From: Temnopleurus reevesii | Taxonomy: Eukaryota > Echinodermata > Echinoidea > Temnopleuroida > Temnopleuridae | Assembly: GCA_036244855.1 (NCBI GenBank) | Contig: BQKZ01000518.1 | Location: 53,631 to 71,668, forward strand | Length of the DNA stretch: 18,038 nucleotides | Direction of reading: 5' to 3' | Part shown: positions 1-8,812 of the stretch, in pieces | Layout: the number at the start of each line of letters is the position of its first letter | Position numbering within the stretch: position 1 is the stretch's first letter | Made by a program: the position numbers and the translations under genes | The notes under the pieces: model-generated | What the model was told of the DNA's origin: nothing | What the model saw: the letters and a program-made list of their open reading frames with translations, nothing else | The model's database searches: none

Positions 1-15
1 ATCAATAGGCGTCAT

Positions 16-293
16 GGAGGCGTCGTGGTGTAGTGGTCTGACTCTCGCCTTTCAACCTGAGGGTCATAGGTTCGAATCCCACCCATGGCGTCGATTTCCA
101 TCAGCAAAAAATTGATCCGCTTTGTGCTGCACTCAACCCAGGTGAGGTGAATAGGTACCGGTAGGAAGAAATTCCCTGAATGCAGTGAGCGCCGAATGGT
201 AGCCATGCTATAGCTGGGTAATAATGCACAGAGCGCTTAGAAACACTTCATATTAAGCGCTATATAAATGTTGTGTATTAATATTATTATTAT
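16..293 (+). mobile_element. tRNA-derived SINE, full length
   Basis: The head 'ggtgtagtggtctgactctc' resembles a pol III A box, and 'ggttcgaatccc' is a B box. The body holds 'ctcaacccaggtgaggtgaa', then 'gcgctatataaa' and an ATT-rich tail. The same family occurs at least five more times in this window. Confidence 0.85.
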
Positions 294-295
294 CT

Positions 296-677
296 TGCTT
301 TCTGAACATGCCAAAGTAGCAGCCTAACATACAGCCATTCTTTGTGGCCTCTTCATTGTCATTGCACATTTTTGCGCTGAATGCGGTACATCCGCTAGCT
401 CAAAGAATAAATATTGATTGTGCAATAACTAGGCGATCGTGCTTTGTGAGTCATCCCCTCGGTTTCAGGACAACAGAGGGTTCTCCATTTTTTGCACGAA
501 GATGAACTTTATGCTCTACGTCATTCAAAATCAAGTTGAGAAAGCACACTTTTTATTGCCCCGGAAGTAGCAATTAGTGTATAAATAATGTTAAGAGATC
601 AACCTTAAACATTTAGTACGAAAACTTTTTTCAAACCACTGCAGTGAAAATAAACTTTCAAAAGTAAGTATGCTCAC
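296..677. other. No feature recognised (intron after exon 6)
   Basis: There is AT-rich sequence between the leftmost SINE and the exon 6 donor. I searched the minus strand for the next exon ('IPH..RPP'-type motif) and found none. Confidence 0.6.
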
Positions 678-864
678 CATCAAAAATGACAACTCGTCCA
701 TATTTTGGGGTAACCGCAGCGAAGGCATCGTAGCCCCACCTACTGACTCCCTTGTAGAGTTTTTCTTCGAATTCATCATGGGGTTTAGTATTGTAGTACA
801 CAGTCTCTCCGTAGTCCCCTGGGCCAAGGTCAGGATTCATGTAGGTTACCATCGTACGCTCCTC
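678..864 (-). CDS. Exon 6: core strands of the second P4H-like domain
   Basis: A strong acceptor 'ttgttctttcttgcag|GAGGAG' and donor 'GATG|gtgagc' bound 187 bp, encoding residues 410-471 plus one base. The sequence 'TMVTYMNPDLGPGDYGE' is the typical strand and turn after HxD in prolyl-4-hydroxylases, followed by 'VYYNTKPHDEF'. The exon ends 'KYGRVVIFDG', just before the expected distal histidine ('IPH' in active members). That residue and the 2-oxoglutarate-binding Lys/Arg must lie in an exon left of this window; nothing in 1-677 supplies them. The exon heads a tandem array of its own 5' end (acceptors at 1164, 1475, 1787). A second copy of 141 bp, identical in sequence, lies at 3177-3317. 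Confidence 0.86.
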
Positions 865-1072
865 CTGCAAGAAAGAACAATTTCAAAAATGCTGATGGAA
901 ATTTCATTACATGTAGATCAAAATTAGAGTGCTAATAGGTTAAGAATGAGTAAAATGTTTTCTGACAAGACAAAACCCTTCAACAAATTAACCATAATTT
1001 CTGAGATGTCAAGTGTCCCAGAATGTTTCATATGAATGACAAAAATGGCTCTGCACTGAGCAAAACACTAAA

Positions 1073-1833
1073 ATTCATCATGGGGTTTTGTGTTGTGTAA
1101 ATGGTCTCTCCGTAGTCCGGGGTATGAAGTCAGGATTCATATAGGTTACCATTGTACTTTCATTGTGCAAGAAAGAACAATTTCAGAAATGCCATAAAAA
1201 ATTCATGAGATCAAAATTATGTAAATCAATGAGTAAAATGCTTTCTTGCAAGACAAAACCCTTCAACAAATTAACCATAATTTCAGAGATGCCAAATATA
1301 CCAGAATGTTCGCTGGGTAAAAATTAGAATATGAATGACAAAAATGGCTGAACTAAATGTTTTCTGATGCAAAACACTGGAATGCGTTGTCGGGGTTTTG
1401 TGTTGTAGTACATAGTCTCTACGTAGTCCCTGGTCCGAGATCAGGGTTCATATAGGTTACCATCGTACGCTCCTCCTGCAAAGGAGAACAATTTCAGAAA
1501 TGCTAAAAGAAATTTCATTAAATCACAATTATGCAAATCAATGAATAAAATGCTTTCTTGCAAGACAAAACCCTTCAACAAATGAACCATAGTGTCATAG
1601 TTGTCAAGTATACCAGAATGTTCGCTGGGTAAAAATTAGAATATGAATGTAAAAAATGGCTGAACTAAATGCTTTCTGCAGCAAAACATCGGAATGTGTT
1701 GTGGGGGTTTTATTTTGTTGTAAATGGTCTCTCCGTAGTCTCAGGTCCGAGGTCAGGATTTGTGTAGGCTACCATTGTACTTTCATTGCGCAAGAAAGAA
1801 CAATATCCAAAATGCTGGTAGAAATTTCATTAG
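1073..1833 (-). repeat. Exon 6 acceptor-edge tandem array, block 1 (three partial copies)
   Basis: Three partial copies each contain the first ~93 bp of exon 6 plus the adjoining intron: exon-derived parts at 1073-1164, 1383-1475 and 1695-1787, with acceptors spaced 300, 311 and 312 bp from the real one at 864. The middle copy keeps 'ttgcag' and 'EERTMVTYMNPD' but then hits a stop after a small deletion. The outer two have lost the acceptor AG ('ttgcac', 'ttgcgc'). All lack a donor, so they cannot be spliced as cassette exons. Confidence 0.85.
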
Positions 1834-2134
1834 TGGAGGCCCCGTAGTGTAATGGTTCTGACTAGACTCTTGCCTTTCAACCAGAGGGTCGTAAGTTTGA
1901 ATCCCACCTATGGCGTCAATTTCCTTCAGCAAGAAATTCATCCACATTGCGCTGCACTCAACCCAGGTGAGGTTAATGGGTACCTGGTAGGAGTTTATTC
2001 CTTGAAAAAGCTGATGCGCCTGATAGCTGCACTGCTAAAGCCAGGGTAATAACGCTGCAATTGTAGAGCCCTTAGAGAATTCTAATGAAGAGTTGATAAA
2101 CGCTATATAAAAACCATGTATTATTATTATTATT
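1834..2134 (+). mobile_element. tRNA-derived SINE inserted in the exon 6 array
   Basis: It is the same family as 16-293. It interrupts the intron sequence 'catta|gatcaag'; the uninterrupted version is at 4336-4346. The flanks give a 5 bp direct repeat 'attag' (1829-1833, 2135-2139), though the ATT tail blurs its right edge. Confidence 0.88.
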
Positions 2135-2214
2135 ATTAGATCAAGACAAAATCCTTCAACAAATTAAGCATAAAATTGTTTGGATGCCCAAGGATGACTT
2201 TTTTGAAAAATTGC

Positions 2215-2400
2215 ATTGGTCGGTTTTTCTCGTCTCTTTTCCTCTTTCTCCTTTTTTTCCTCTCTGTATTTTCCTTTCTATTTTCTCTCGTTAACTCTTC
2301 CACTCTTTTCCTTGGAATCTTAAAACCATTTCCTCTTTATATCATTTTCCCCTTTCTGTCTCTCTATCACCCACTCCCCCTCCTTTTAGTTCCTCTAAAT
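2215..2400 (+). repeat. CT-rich intron segment, block 1
   Basis: The segment is pyrimidine-rich and parallels 4415-4620, sharing 'attgcattggtcggtttttc' and 'cactcttttccttggaatct'. It follows the last exon 6 partial copy in the same way in both blocks. Confidence 0.8.
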
Positions 2401-2528
2401 AGACCGGTTAACTAGATTCAAATTCATGCACATTTCTTACCAACAACTGTAGTAACGTGGCTAATCACAATCGAACAAAATTACTTGGGATCCAATCTGC
2501 ATATTACATTACTTGTTCCCATTACTTG

Positions 2529-2552
2529 TTACCCAAGGCAAGCCTTGGGTAA
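2529..2552. repeat. Perfect 11 bp stem, 2 base loop inverted repeat
   Basis: 'ttacccaaggc' and 'gccttgggtaa' flank 'aa'. No T-run or known role; it may mark the tip of a small foldback repeat. Confidence 0.6.
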
Positions 2553-2810
2553 GCATTTGGTAGTCAAGAACAACCTTTGTGTATAGAGAACGCATAAAAT
2601 TTACATCTATTTAGTAAACCTGCTTTTTCTTTTCTTCTAAATTCAGAAGCTTCATGCATCCATGTGACCTTCTTCGAACACATGTCGCAAAGGAAAACCA
2701 ATCCCAAACTACTCCCCATTAATCCTCCCATCCCCTCCTTCTCTCCCTCTGCTCCCCCTATAATGAGCTTCCCAAGCCTGATAATCCCCTCACTTGTTAT
2801 TCAAACTTAC

Positions 2811-2890
2811 CTTATAAACTTCACAGTCCTCATGCACGCGTGTGTGATCAGCAGAAGGCACAAAATTGAGAGACACATCATATTAAGGAC
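2811..2890 (-). pseudogene. Short partial copy of exon 5 in the leftmost block
   Basis: About 80 bp match the exon 5 3' end, and the donor reads 'gtaagt'. The flanking sequence (2690-2805: 'ataatgagcttcc', 'agcctgataatcccct') is shared with the flanks of the copies at 5185, 5667 and 5878, so the copied unit includes intron. Confidence 0.75.
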
Positions 2891-3176
2891 GTTCGCCGGT
2901 TAAGGTGAAGTCCATGTCAATTTCACCAAATTTTGCATAGATGTACTTTGGAATATGGGGAATCAAAATCCGCAAATAAAAACATAGGTTCGTGTGCTTG
3001 ATTTTTTTCTACGGGGCATTGAAGTATGCCATACTGGAATGTCTGAAAAAAATGACGTCATCGCAGCATATCTGGTCCATTATATGTCTGAAATTCCTAC
3101 CATTGCATATAATTTGAAGTAATTTTTCCCAAACCCTTAGTATTTGCATCATACTTACAAACTTTGTTTGTAGATN

Positions 3177-3317
3177 GGCATCGTAGCCCCACCTACTGAC
3201 TCCCTTGTAGAGTTTTTCTTCGAATTCATCATGGGGTTTAGTATTGTAGTACACAGTCTCTCCGTAGTCCCCTGGGCCAAGGTCAGGATTCATGTAGGTT
3301 ACCATCGTACGCTCCTC
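3177..3317 (-). pseudogene. Second copy of exon 6, truncated at an N
   Basis: All 141 bases are identical to 724-864, including the acceptor side, and stop exactly at the ambiguous base 3176. The 46 exon bases toward the donor are missing. The adjoining intron differs at 3 of the first 43 bases. It may be an alternative allele cut off by a contig join, a real duplicated exon, or an unfinished part of a second gene copy. Confidence 0.75.
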
Positions 3318-4340
3318 CTGCAAGAAAGATCAATTTCAGAAATGCCGATGGAAATTTCATTAGATCAAGATTAGAATGCTAATACAGTAAGCAAATGAAT
3401 GAGTAATATGCTTTCTGACAAGACAAAACACTTCAACGAATTAACCATAGTGTCATGGTTGCCAAGTATACCAGAATGTTCGCTGTGTAAAGATTAGAAT
3501 ATGAATGACAAAAATGGCTGAACTAAAAGTTTCCTGATGAAAAACACTGGAATGCATTGTGGGGTTTTGTATTGTAGTACATGGTATCTCCATAGTCCCC
3601 TAGCTGGGCCAAGATCTGGGTTCATGTAGGTTACCATCGTACGCTCTTCCTGCGAGAAAGATCAATTTCAGAAGTGCCGATGGAAATTTCATTAGATCAA
3701 GATTAGAATGCTAATACAGTAAGCAAATGAATGAGTAAAATGCTTTCTGACAAGACAAAACACTACAACAAATTAACCATAGTGTCATGGTTGCCAAGTA
3801 TACCAGAATGTTTGCTGTGTAAAGATTAGAATATGAATGACAAAAATGGCTGAACTAAATGTTTCCTGAGGCAAAACACTGGAATGCGTTGTGGGGTTTT
3901 TATTTTGTTGTAAATGGTCTCTCCGTAGCCCTGGGTCCGAGGTCAAGATTCATGTACGTTACCATTGTACGTTCATTGTGCAAGAAAGAACAGTTTCAAA
4001 AATGCTGATGGAAATGTCATTAGATCAAAATTGGAATGCTAATACAGTAAGCAAATGAATGAGTAAAATGCTTTCTGACAAGATACAACACTTCAACAAA
4101 TTAACCATAGTGTTGTAGTTGCCAAGTATACCAGAATGTTCGCTGGGTATGAATGACAAAAATGGCTGAACTAAATGTTTCCTAAGGCAAAACACTGGAA
4201 TGCGTTGTGGGGGTTTTATTTTGTTGTAAATGGTCTCTCCGTAGCCCTGGGTCCGAGGTCAGGATTCATGTAGGTTACCATTGTACTTTCATTGTGCAAG
4301 AAAGAACAATTTCCAAAATGCTGGTAGAAATTTCATTAGA
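3318..4340 (-). repeat. Exon 6 acceptor-edge tandem array, block 2 (three partial copies)
   Basis: This block parallels block 1. Exon-derived parts lie at 3553-3649, 3885-3977 and 4201-4293, with acceptor spacing of 332, 328 and 316 bp from 3317. Only the 3553-3649 copy keeps a usable 'tctcgcag' acceptor. The last copy is followed by intron sequence that also follows the last copy of block 1, so both blocks share a common layout and ancestry. Confidence 0.84.
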
Positions 4341-4349
4341 TCAAGACAA

Positions 4350-4625
4350 AACCCTTCAACAAATTAAGCATAAAATTGTTTGGATGCCTAAGGATGACTT
4401 TGGTGAAAAATTGCATTGGTCGGTTTTTCTCCTCTCTTTTCTTCTTTCTCCTTTTTTCCCCTGTCTGTATTTTCCTTTCTATTTCCTCTCATTATCTCTT
4501 CCACTCTTTTCCTTGGAATCTTAAAACCACTTCCTCTTATCATGTACCCCTATCTGTCTCTCTTTCTTTGGGTTTGTTTCAGCACTTTTCTTTCACTTTT
4601 CACTGTGCTTTCCCTTTTTAATCCA
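4350..4625 (+). repeat. CT-rich intron segment, block 2
   Basis: This is the counterpart of 2140-2400, about 90% alike in the aligned part by eye. Open frames here are low-complexity. Confidence 0.78.
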
Positions 4626-4639
4626 GAGGAGTAACATTT

Positions 4640-5100
4640 ACACTGCATCAACTTCAGGGAATAATATCACTATTCACATTTGATTAGCAGATTTAGATAT
4701 TGAGGACATTTTTCGAATTCTTTACTGCAGAGTTCTATGTGAAAAATTTGCTACACATACTATATTTGGACAGCAATCCTGCTAAAATGCATAGCAAATT
4801 GGGATGCGATACCAGGAAAATTATTCTCTGAACTGAAATATTGTTTTCGATTATTATATTTTGTCATGTTAACAAATTGTGGATGATTTATTTATGAATG
4901 TATTATAACTGTTAGTGGGATCTGCACCTCGTCCAATTTGGCCGCGAGAGATTGTAATTTTATATTACTGTTTTGAATAAAACAAATAGATAAATAAAAC
5001 TTCCCAGCTTGCATCTCTCCGCCCCCTCTATTTGTTTCTTCTAGCCTCATGTACTCAAATGAGATCTCTTTCATAGATAACATTGAGAACAATATCATAA
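4640..5100. other. No feature recognised (intron 5)
   Basis: AT-rich unique sequence with no open frame or repeat that I can support. It has no visible match to the equivalent stretch 2420-2690. Confidence 0.55.
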
Positions 5101-5184
5101 TGAAACCAATCGAGAACTACTCCCCTTCAATCCTTCCATCCCCTCCCCTAATGAGCTTTACCAGCCTGATAATCCCATCCTTAC

Positions 5185-5265
5185 CTCATAAACTTCTCAG
5201 TCCTCATGCACACATGTGTGATCGCCAGAACGTACAACATTGAGAGACACATCGTAAGGGAACCA
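5185..5265 (-). pseudogene. Short partial copy of exon 5 (3' end with donor)
   Basis: About 80 bp match the 3' end of exon 5, with an intact 'gtaagg' donor. The preceding part is replaced by the polypyrimidine tract that starts near 5276. Confidence 0.75.
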
Positions 5266-5275
5266 ATCCCCTACT

Positions 5276-5622
5276 TCTTCTCCCCATTCCCTTCTCCTCC
5301 TCCTCTCCCTCCCTTTCCTCTTCCACCCCTCCTTTCTCCCCTTCTCCTCCTCCTCTCCTCTACTTCACCTCCTCCTCTCATTCCACTTCCCTTCTCTCCT
5401 TCCCCTTCCTCCACCTCCCCTCCCCTTCTCCTCTTCCTCTCCCTCCCCTCCCCCTCCTCCTCCCCTCCACCTCATCCTCCCATTCCCCTTCCCTTCTCTC
5501 CCTCACCTTCTCCACCTCCCCTCCCCTTCTCCTCTTCCTCTCCCTCCCCTCCCCCTCCTCCTCCCCTCCACCTCATCCTCCCATTCCCCTTCCCTTCTCT
5601 ACCTCCCCTTCCCCTCCAAAGA
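5276..5622. repeat. 345 bp polypyrimidine/polypurine tract with ~102 bp period
   Basis: The plus strand is almost pure C and T with rare A. A block containing 'cacctcatcctcccattccc' recurs about 102 bp apart (near 5468 and 5570). It lies between partial copies of exon 5. The long proline/serine open frame here is compositional. Confidence 0.88.
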
Positions 5623-5666
5623 GCTTCCAAAGCCTCATAATCCCCTCCTTTCTTATTTATCCTTAC

Positions 5667-5793
5667 CTCATAAACTTCACAGTCCTCATGCACGCGTGTG
5701 TGATCTCCAGAACGCACAACGTTCAGAGAAACGTCGTAAGGGAATCAATCCCACTTTCCCCCTGTTGCGTGGCTCGCAACCTGAGAGAGAACC
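5667..5793 (-). pseudogene. Partial copy of exon 5 with nonsense codon
   Basis: The copy matches the last ~125 bp of exon 5 and keeps the 'gtaagg' donor and the codons for 'THTRVHEDCEVYE'-like sequence with the HED motif. The tryptophan codon of 'RDWFPYD' has become TGA, so it cannot encode the domain. The acceptor half is replaced by CT-rich DNA. Confidence 0.83.
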
Positions 5794-5877
5794 CCCATCC
5801 CCTCTTCCTCCCCCCTCCCCTTCCCTCCTATGAGCTTCCGAAGCCTAATGATCCCCTCCTTTCTTATTTATCCTTAC

Positions 5878-6036
5878 CTCATAAACCTCACAGTCCTCAT
5901 GCACTCTTGTGTGATCGCCAGAACGCACAACATTGAGAGACACATCGTAAGGGAACCAATCCCGCTTTCCTCCTGTAGCGTGGCTCGCAACTTGAGAGAG
6001 AACCTGCCAGGCACTGCTCTTAGGAAACTCAAAAGC
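5878..6036 (-). CDS. Exon 5: iron-binding HED motif of the second P4H-like domain
   Basis: The acceptor 'tcaattttccag|GCT' and donor 'TATGAG|gtaagg' bound 159 bp in phase 0 at both ends, encoding residues 357-409. The reading frame is open throughout, but it has no ATG in a useful place and so is easy to miss. It starts 'AFEFPKSSAWQVL' and contains 'RDWFPYD', then 'VVRSGDHTRVHEDCEVYE'. In the P4H fold this is where the HxD motif binds Fe(II), so His402 and Asp404 are the probable ligands. It joins in frame to 'EERTMVTYMNPD' of exon 6, as expected for 'HxD...YLN.D'. Three partial copies with donors lie downstream in the intron (5667, 5185, 2811). Confidence 0.83.
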
Positions 6037-6150
6037 CTGGAAAATTGAAGATGAAAAATTTGTAAGACTTTCATCAGTGATTTTTAAAGCTCTCTATGTT
6101 TAATTTATTTACAGAAGTCATGGAATACTTGCATTCTCTTTAATAATATA

Positions 6151-6329
6151 CATCAAACCTGTCTACAGAGGCCACCCCAAGGGAAACAAAAAAAAGTGGC
6201 CACTGTAGACAGGTGGTCTCTATAGACAGGTTCTATAACTTGCATTTCCACCTGGAGGGAATCAATTTAAGTGGCCGCTATAGACAGGTGGTCACTATAA
6301 ACAGTGGCCACTATATACAGGTTTGACTG
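6151..6329. mobile_element. Miniature inverted-repeat element with TA flanks
   Basis: The ends 'catcaaacctgtctacagag' and, reversed, 'cagtcaaacctgtatatag' are inverted repeats, each followed by 'ggccac'. TA is present on both sides. The inside repeats 'agacaggtggtc' several times. No transposase frame is present; Tc1/mariner-type mobilisation is inferred from the TA flanks. Confidence 0.68.
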
Positions 6330-6416
6330 TAATAGCATTTAAACACGCCATCTCTCAGGTCACCTATTCAGAGGTGCAAGACAAAAGCTGCCAAGTAGAC
6401 GCTTTTGCATTTAAAT

Positions 6417-6582
6417 AAATTCCTGCCGGTACCCATTCACCTCACTTGGGTAGAGTGCAGCACATTGTGGATACATATCTATTGCTGAAGGAAATTGACG
6501 CCATGGGTGATATTCTAACTTACGACCCTTGGATTGAAAGGCGAGAGTCAGAACCACTACAACACGACGCCTCCACATAAAA
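6417..6582 (-). mobile_element. tRNA-derived SINE, 3' truncated
   Basis: Read on the minus strand it has the head 'ggaggcgtcgtgttgtagtg', a B-box-like region and the 'ctcacttgggtagagtgcag' body (plus-strand reading). The 'gcgctatataa' tail is missing. Confidence 0.8.
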
Positions 6583-6746
6583 AAAATATATTGCAAGATG
6601 TATCCACTTTCAATAGCATAATTTCAGTACTATTAAAATGCAGATCATTTTACACCCACACGGACATTATTTCCTGTTTTCCGTCAATTGACATTCCCTT
6701 ATCTTGGAAAAGCATCTTTCTAACGAAAAACATAAAAAGGACGTAG

Positions 6747-6806
6747 ATCAAACATTTTAATCCATCGAACGTCGACAGACATCTCGTAATTTTCTAGATC
6801 AAATAC
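6747..6806 (-). pseudogene. Decayed 3' fragment of exon 4
   Basis: On the plus strand 'atcaaacattttaatccatc' matches the 3' end of exon 4, followed by a weaker match. The donor is destroyed ('ctacg' in place of 'gtaag'). Confidence 0.65.
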
Positions 6807-7064
6807 CTTAATAGAAGCTGAGCTACGAGACACTGAAGGCAGAAGGGATAAAGGACTGGGACAAAGCAAAAAAAATCATTTAAGCTTTAACATTAGCTAG
6901 ATACACACAGAAGTGGCAGCTTTCTTTTTCATTCACCCACACTTGATTGACATTTCTTCACAGAACAAGATTGAAAGCCCTTTCTTTGGTTAGCTTCTCA
7001 AACTTGTGAATGCTTCAGTGAAAGTTGTTTTCTTTGTTCCAGTCCTTTGTCTCTTCGGCTGACA

Positions 7065-7135
7065 GTGAGGCGTCACAAGGTGCATTGGGCCCGAAGAGCC
7101 ACTTCAGTTTATAATGACCTTTACTAAATTTCAAT
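7065..7135 (-). pseudogene. Decayed internal fragment of exon 4
   Basis: On the minus strand 'gtggctcttcggg' and the following 'gcctcac' match the middle of exon 4, with an insertion that breaks the frame. It probably belongs with the fragment at 6747-6806 as one old copy. It falls inside a 62-codon open frame with no other coding evidence. Confidence 0.5.
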
Positions 7136-7498
7136 TTTATTTCATCAGAGATACCACAAGAAGAAGATGAAAATAACTGAAATGCCACTTGCAGGCATCC
7201 CAATTACTGTGTAGTAGAATTATAAAGAAAAGTAGGACAACTCTTTTGAAATGGCCTTGACACTCTCCCAATAATGGTAAAAAAAATTTCTTTCCTCAAA
7301 ATTCCTCGGGTCCTGCACTTGCCTATAAGTTTGCACACAAGCGTCTCACCAAGATTTCTTGAAATCAGGAAATTTCCTGATATCTTTGATTTCATACATT
7401 TTTCTGTAGATATTTGTACATGTATCCTCTCAGAACAAAACCAGATAAACAAATTCTATTGTTGCCAATTTGAGAAAGTACACAAGAAAATGACTTAC

Positions 7499-7573
7499 AT
7501 CAAACATTTTAATCCATCGCACACTGTCAGACATCTCATACTGCTCAAGATCATAGCCCTGAGCAGCTGTGGA
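7499..7573 (-). pseudogene. Partial copy of exon 4 (3' end with donor)
   Basis: The copy matches the last ~75 bp of exon 4 and its 'gtaagt' donor. The frame is still open ('QGYDLEQYEMSD'), with only a few substitutions. The flanking intron ('attctattgttgccaattt') also repeats after the real exon, making a ~157 bp tandem unit. There is no acceptor. Confidence 0.82.
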
Positions 7574-7655
7574 CGTTCCTATCTTTTCAGAACAATTCTA
7601 ATGTTGTCAATTTGAGGGTGTAATTGTGCAATGATGAAAGAGGAAGGGGACTTAC

Positions 7656-7806
7656 ATCAAACATTTTAATCCATCGCACATTGTCCGACATCTCATATTC
7701 CTCCAGATCGTAGCCCTGAGCAGCGGAGTTGGGTGAGGCGATGAGATAAGCCCGAAGAGCCACTAGATGATTCTCACTGAAGACACCATCATAGACCTTC
7801 ACTTTC
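7656..7806 (-). CDS. Exon 4: N-terminal part of the second P4H-like domain
   Basis: The acceptor 'attctttacag|GAAA' and a perfect donor 'GAT|gtaagt' bound 151 bp. The first base completes codon 306 (Arg) and the remainder encodes residues 307-356. 'VKVYDGVFSENHLVALRAYL' matches the opening of domain 1 in exon 1 ('VAFDSLLSKDTFLSLRKYV'), which shows the internal domain duplication. The exon ends 'VRWIKMFD', aligning with 'LPWVGKMD' of domain 1. Partial copies of its 3' end and donor occur at 7499-7573, and a decayed one at 6747-6806. Confidence 0.85.
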
Positions 7807-7983
7807 CTGTAAAGAATATTCAGAGAGATAAATCTGGATTAGATTTTCAACTTTTTTTAATGGGACAATTCCCATCAATGAATAAAGCAAAAGTATGAAT
7901 AAAACTTTGAATGGAAGTAATTGTCTAGTTGAGTTTTTCTAGAAAATTCCTCATGTAAACAGCACTTGATATAATATGTTTGT

Positions 7984-8278
7984 GAAGGCACCATGGTGCA
8001 GTTCTGACTCTCTGCTTTCAACCAGAGAGTTGTAAGTTCGAATCCAACCCCTGGCGTTAATTTCCTTCAGCAAGAAATTCATCCATATTGTGCTGCACTC
8101 AACCCAGGTGAATTGAATGGATAGCTGGTAGGAATTGAAAAAAACTTATACAACTAATAACTGCACTGCTAAAGCCAGGGTAATAATGCTGCAATTGTAG
8201 AGCGCTCAGGGATTTCTCATGAAGAGGCGATAAACGCTATATATAAAAGCTGTTTATTATTATTACTATGATTATTTT
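7984..8278 (+). mobile_element. tRNA-derived SINE in intron 3
   Basis: The head 'ggtgcagttctgactctctg', B box 'gtaagttcgaatcc', body 'aacccaggtgaattgaatgg', 'aaacgctatatataaaag' and a TTATTATT tail are all present. It lies between exons 3 and 4 in the orientation opposite to the gene. Confidence 0.84.
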
Positions 8279-8369
8279 GAATACATTTTTGACAGACATT
8301 TCAAAAGTGCAAATTTGTAGGGGAGAGATACACTCTGTATAGACTCTGTATACACTCTAGGATACTCAC

Positions 8370-8488
8370 CTTCCCTCGTTGTCAGTGTATTCTCTAGTAA
8401 GATGCTGATCCATATCAAGTTGTTCCACGGAGTCTGCCAAGACTGGAAAAGGTGCCTGTATCTGTTGTGTTTTCAGCTCATCCCAGTC
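8370..8488 (-). CDS. Exon 3: acidic linker between the two P4H-like domains
   Basis: The acceptor 'tttatcaatag|GAC' and donor 'GGAAG|gtgagt' bound 119 bp, encoding residues 267-305 plus two bases. The product starts 'DWDELKTQQ', is rich in Asp, Glu and Gln, and ends 'REYTDNEG'. No catalytic motif is visible. From its position between the end of domain 1 and the 'YDGVFS' opening of domain 2, it is an interdomain linker. A second intact copy, with two conservative substitutions and the same splice sites, lies at 16725-16843. Finding the same 119 bp frame open twice supports it as true coding sequence. Confidence 0.83.
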
Positions 8489-8548
8489 CTATTGATAAAA
8501 GAAAGGGGCAAATATAAGAAGTCATTTCTTTGTTCTGGATGATAGACT

Positions 8549-8731
8549 AAGGGGGTGTTGGCCAAAATCAACTGCAAATCAACTGCAACTTTGCAAATTG
8601 TAACGCGCATTTTTATTCCCGCACGGTATGCGCATTTAATAAGACGCGCATGAAACAATGATTTTGATTGGCGCATTCCGATCAACTGCAAGTTGCGATC
8701 AATTGAAACTTTTGAACAACACCCCCTTAGA
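8549..8731. mobile_element. Short inverted-repeat element, 'ctaagggggtgttg' ends
   Basis: It begins 'ctaagggggtgttg' and ends 'caacacccccttag', a perfect 14 bp inverted repeat. The interior has 'caactgcaa' and 'caattg' repeats and no coding capacity. It lies in intron 2 next to a longer relative at 8813. Confidence 0.72.
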
Positions 8732-8812
8732 TCATTACGCTGGAAGAGTTACATGCACATGTATATGCTGAATAATATTTCCCCTGAAAGCTTGATTTAT
8801 CATTACTTAGAC

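Noticed and set aside
17..90. tRNA gene at the SINE head
   Set aside because: A and B boxes are present, but the cloverleaf is poor and the sequence continues into the SINE body and tail seen at other copies.
591..827. 78-codon minus-strand frame overlapping exon 6
   Set aside because: It reads exon 6 in the wrong phase; the splice-bounded frame with the P4H motif is the supported one.
5206..5640. 144-codon plus-strand proline/serine-rich frame
   Set aside because: It is a product of the C/T-only tract; no conserved sequence, and it overlaps real exon 5 fragments on the other strand.
7015..7203. 62-codon minus-strand frame as an extra exon
   Set aside because: It contains a decayed fragment of exon 4 in another frame, no splice sites fit, and exons 4 and 5 already join in phase.
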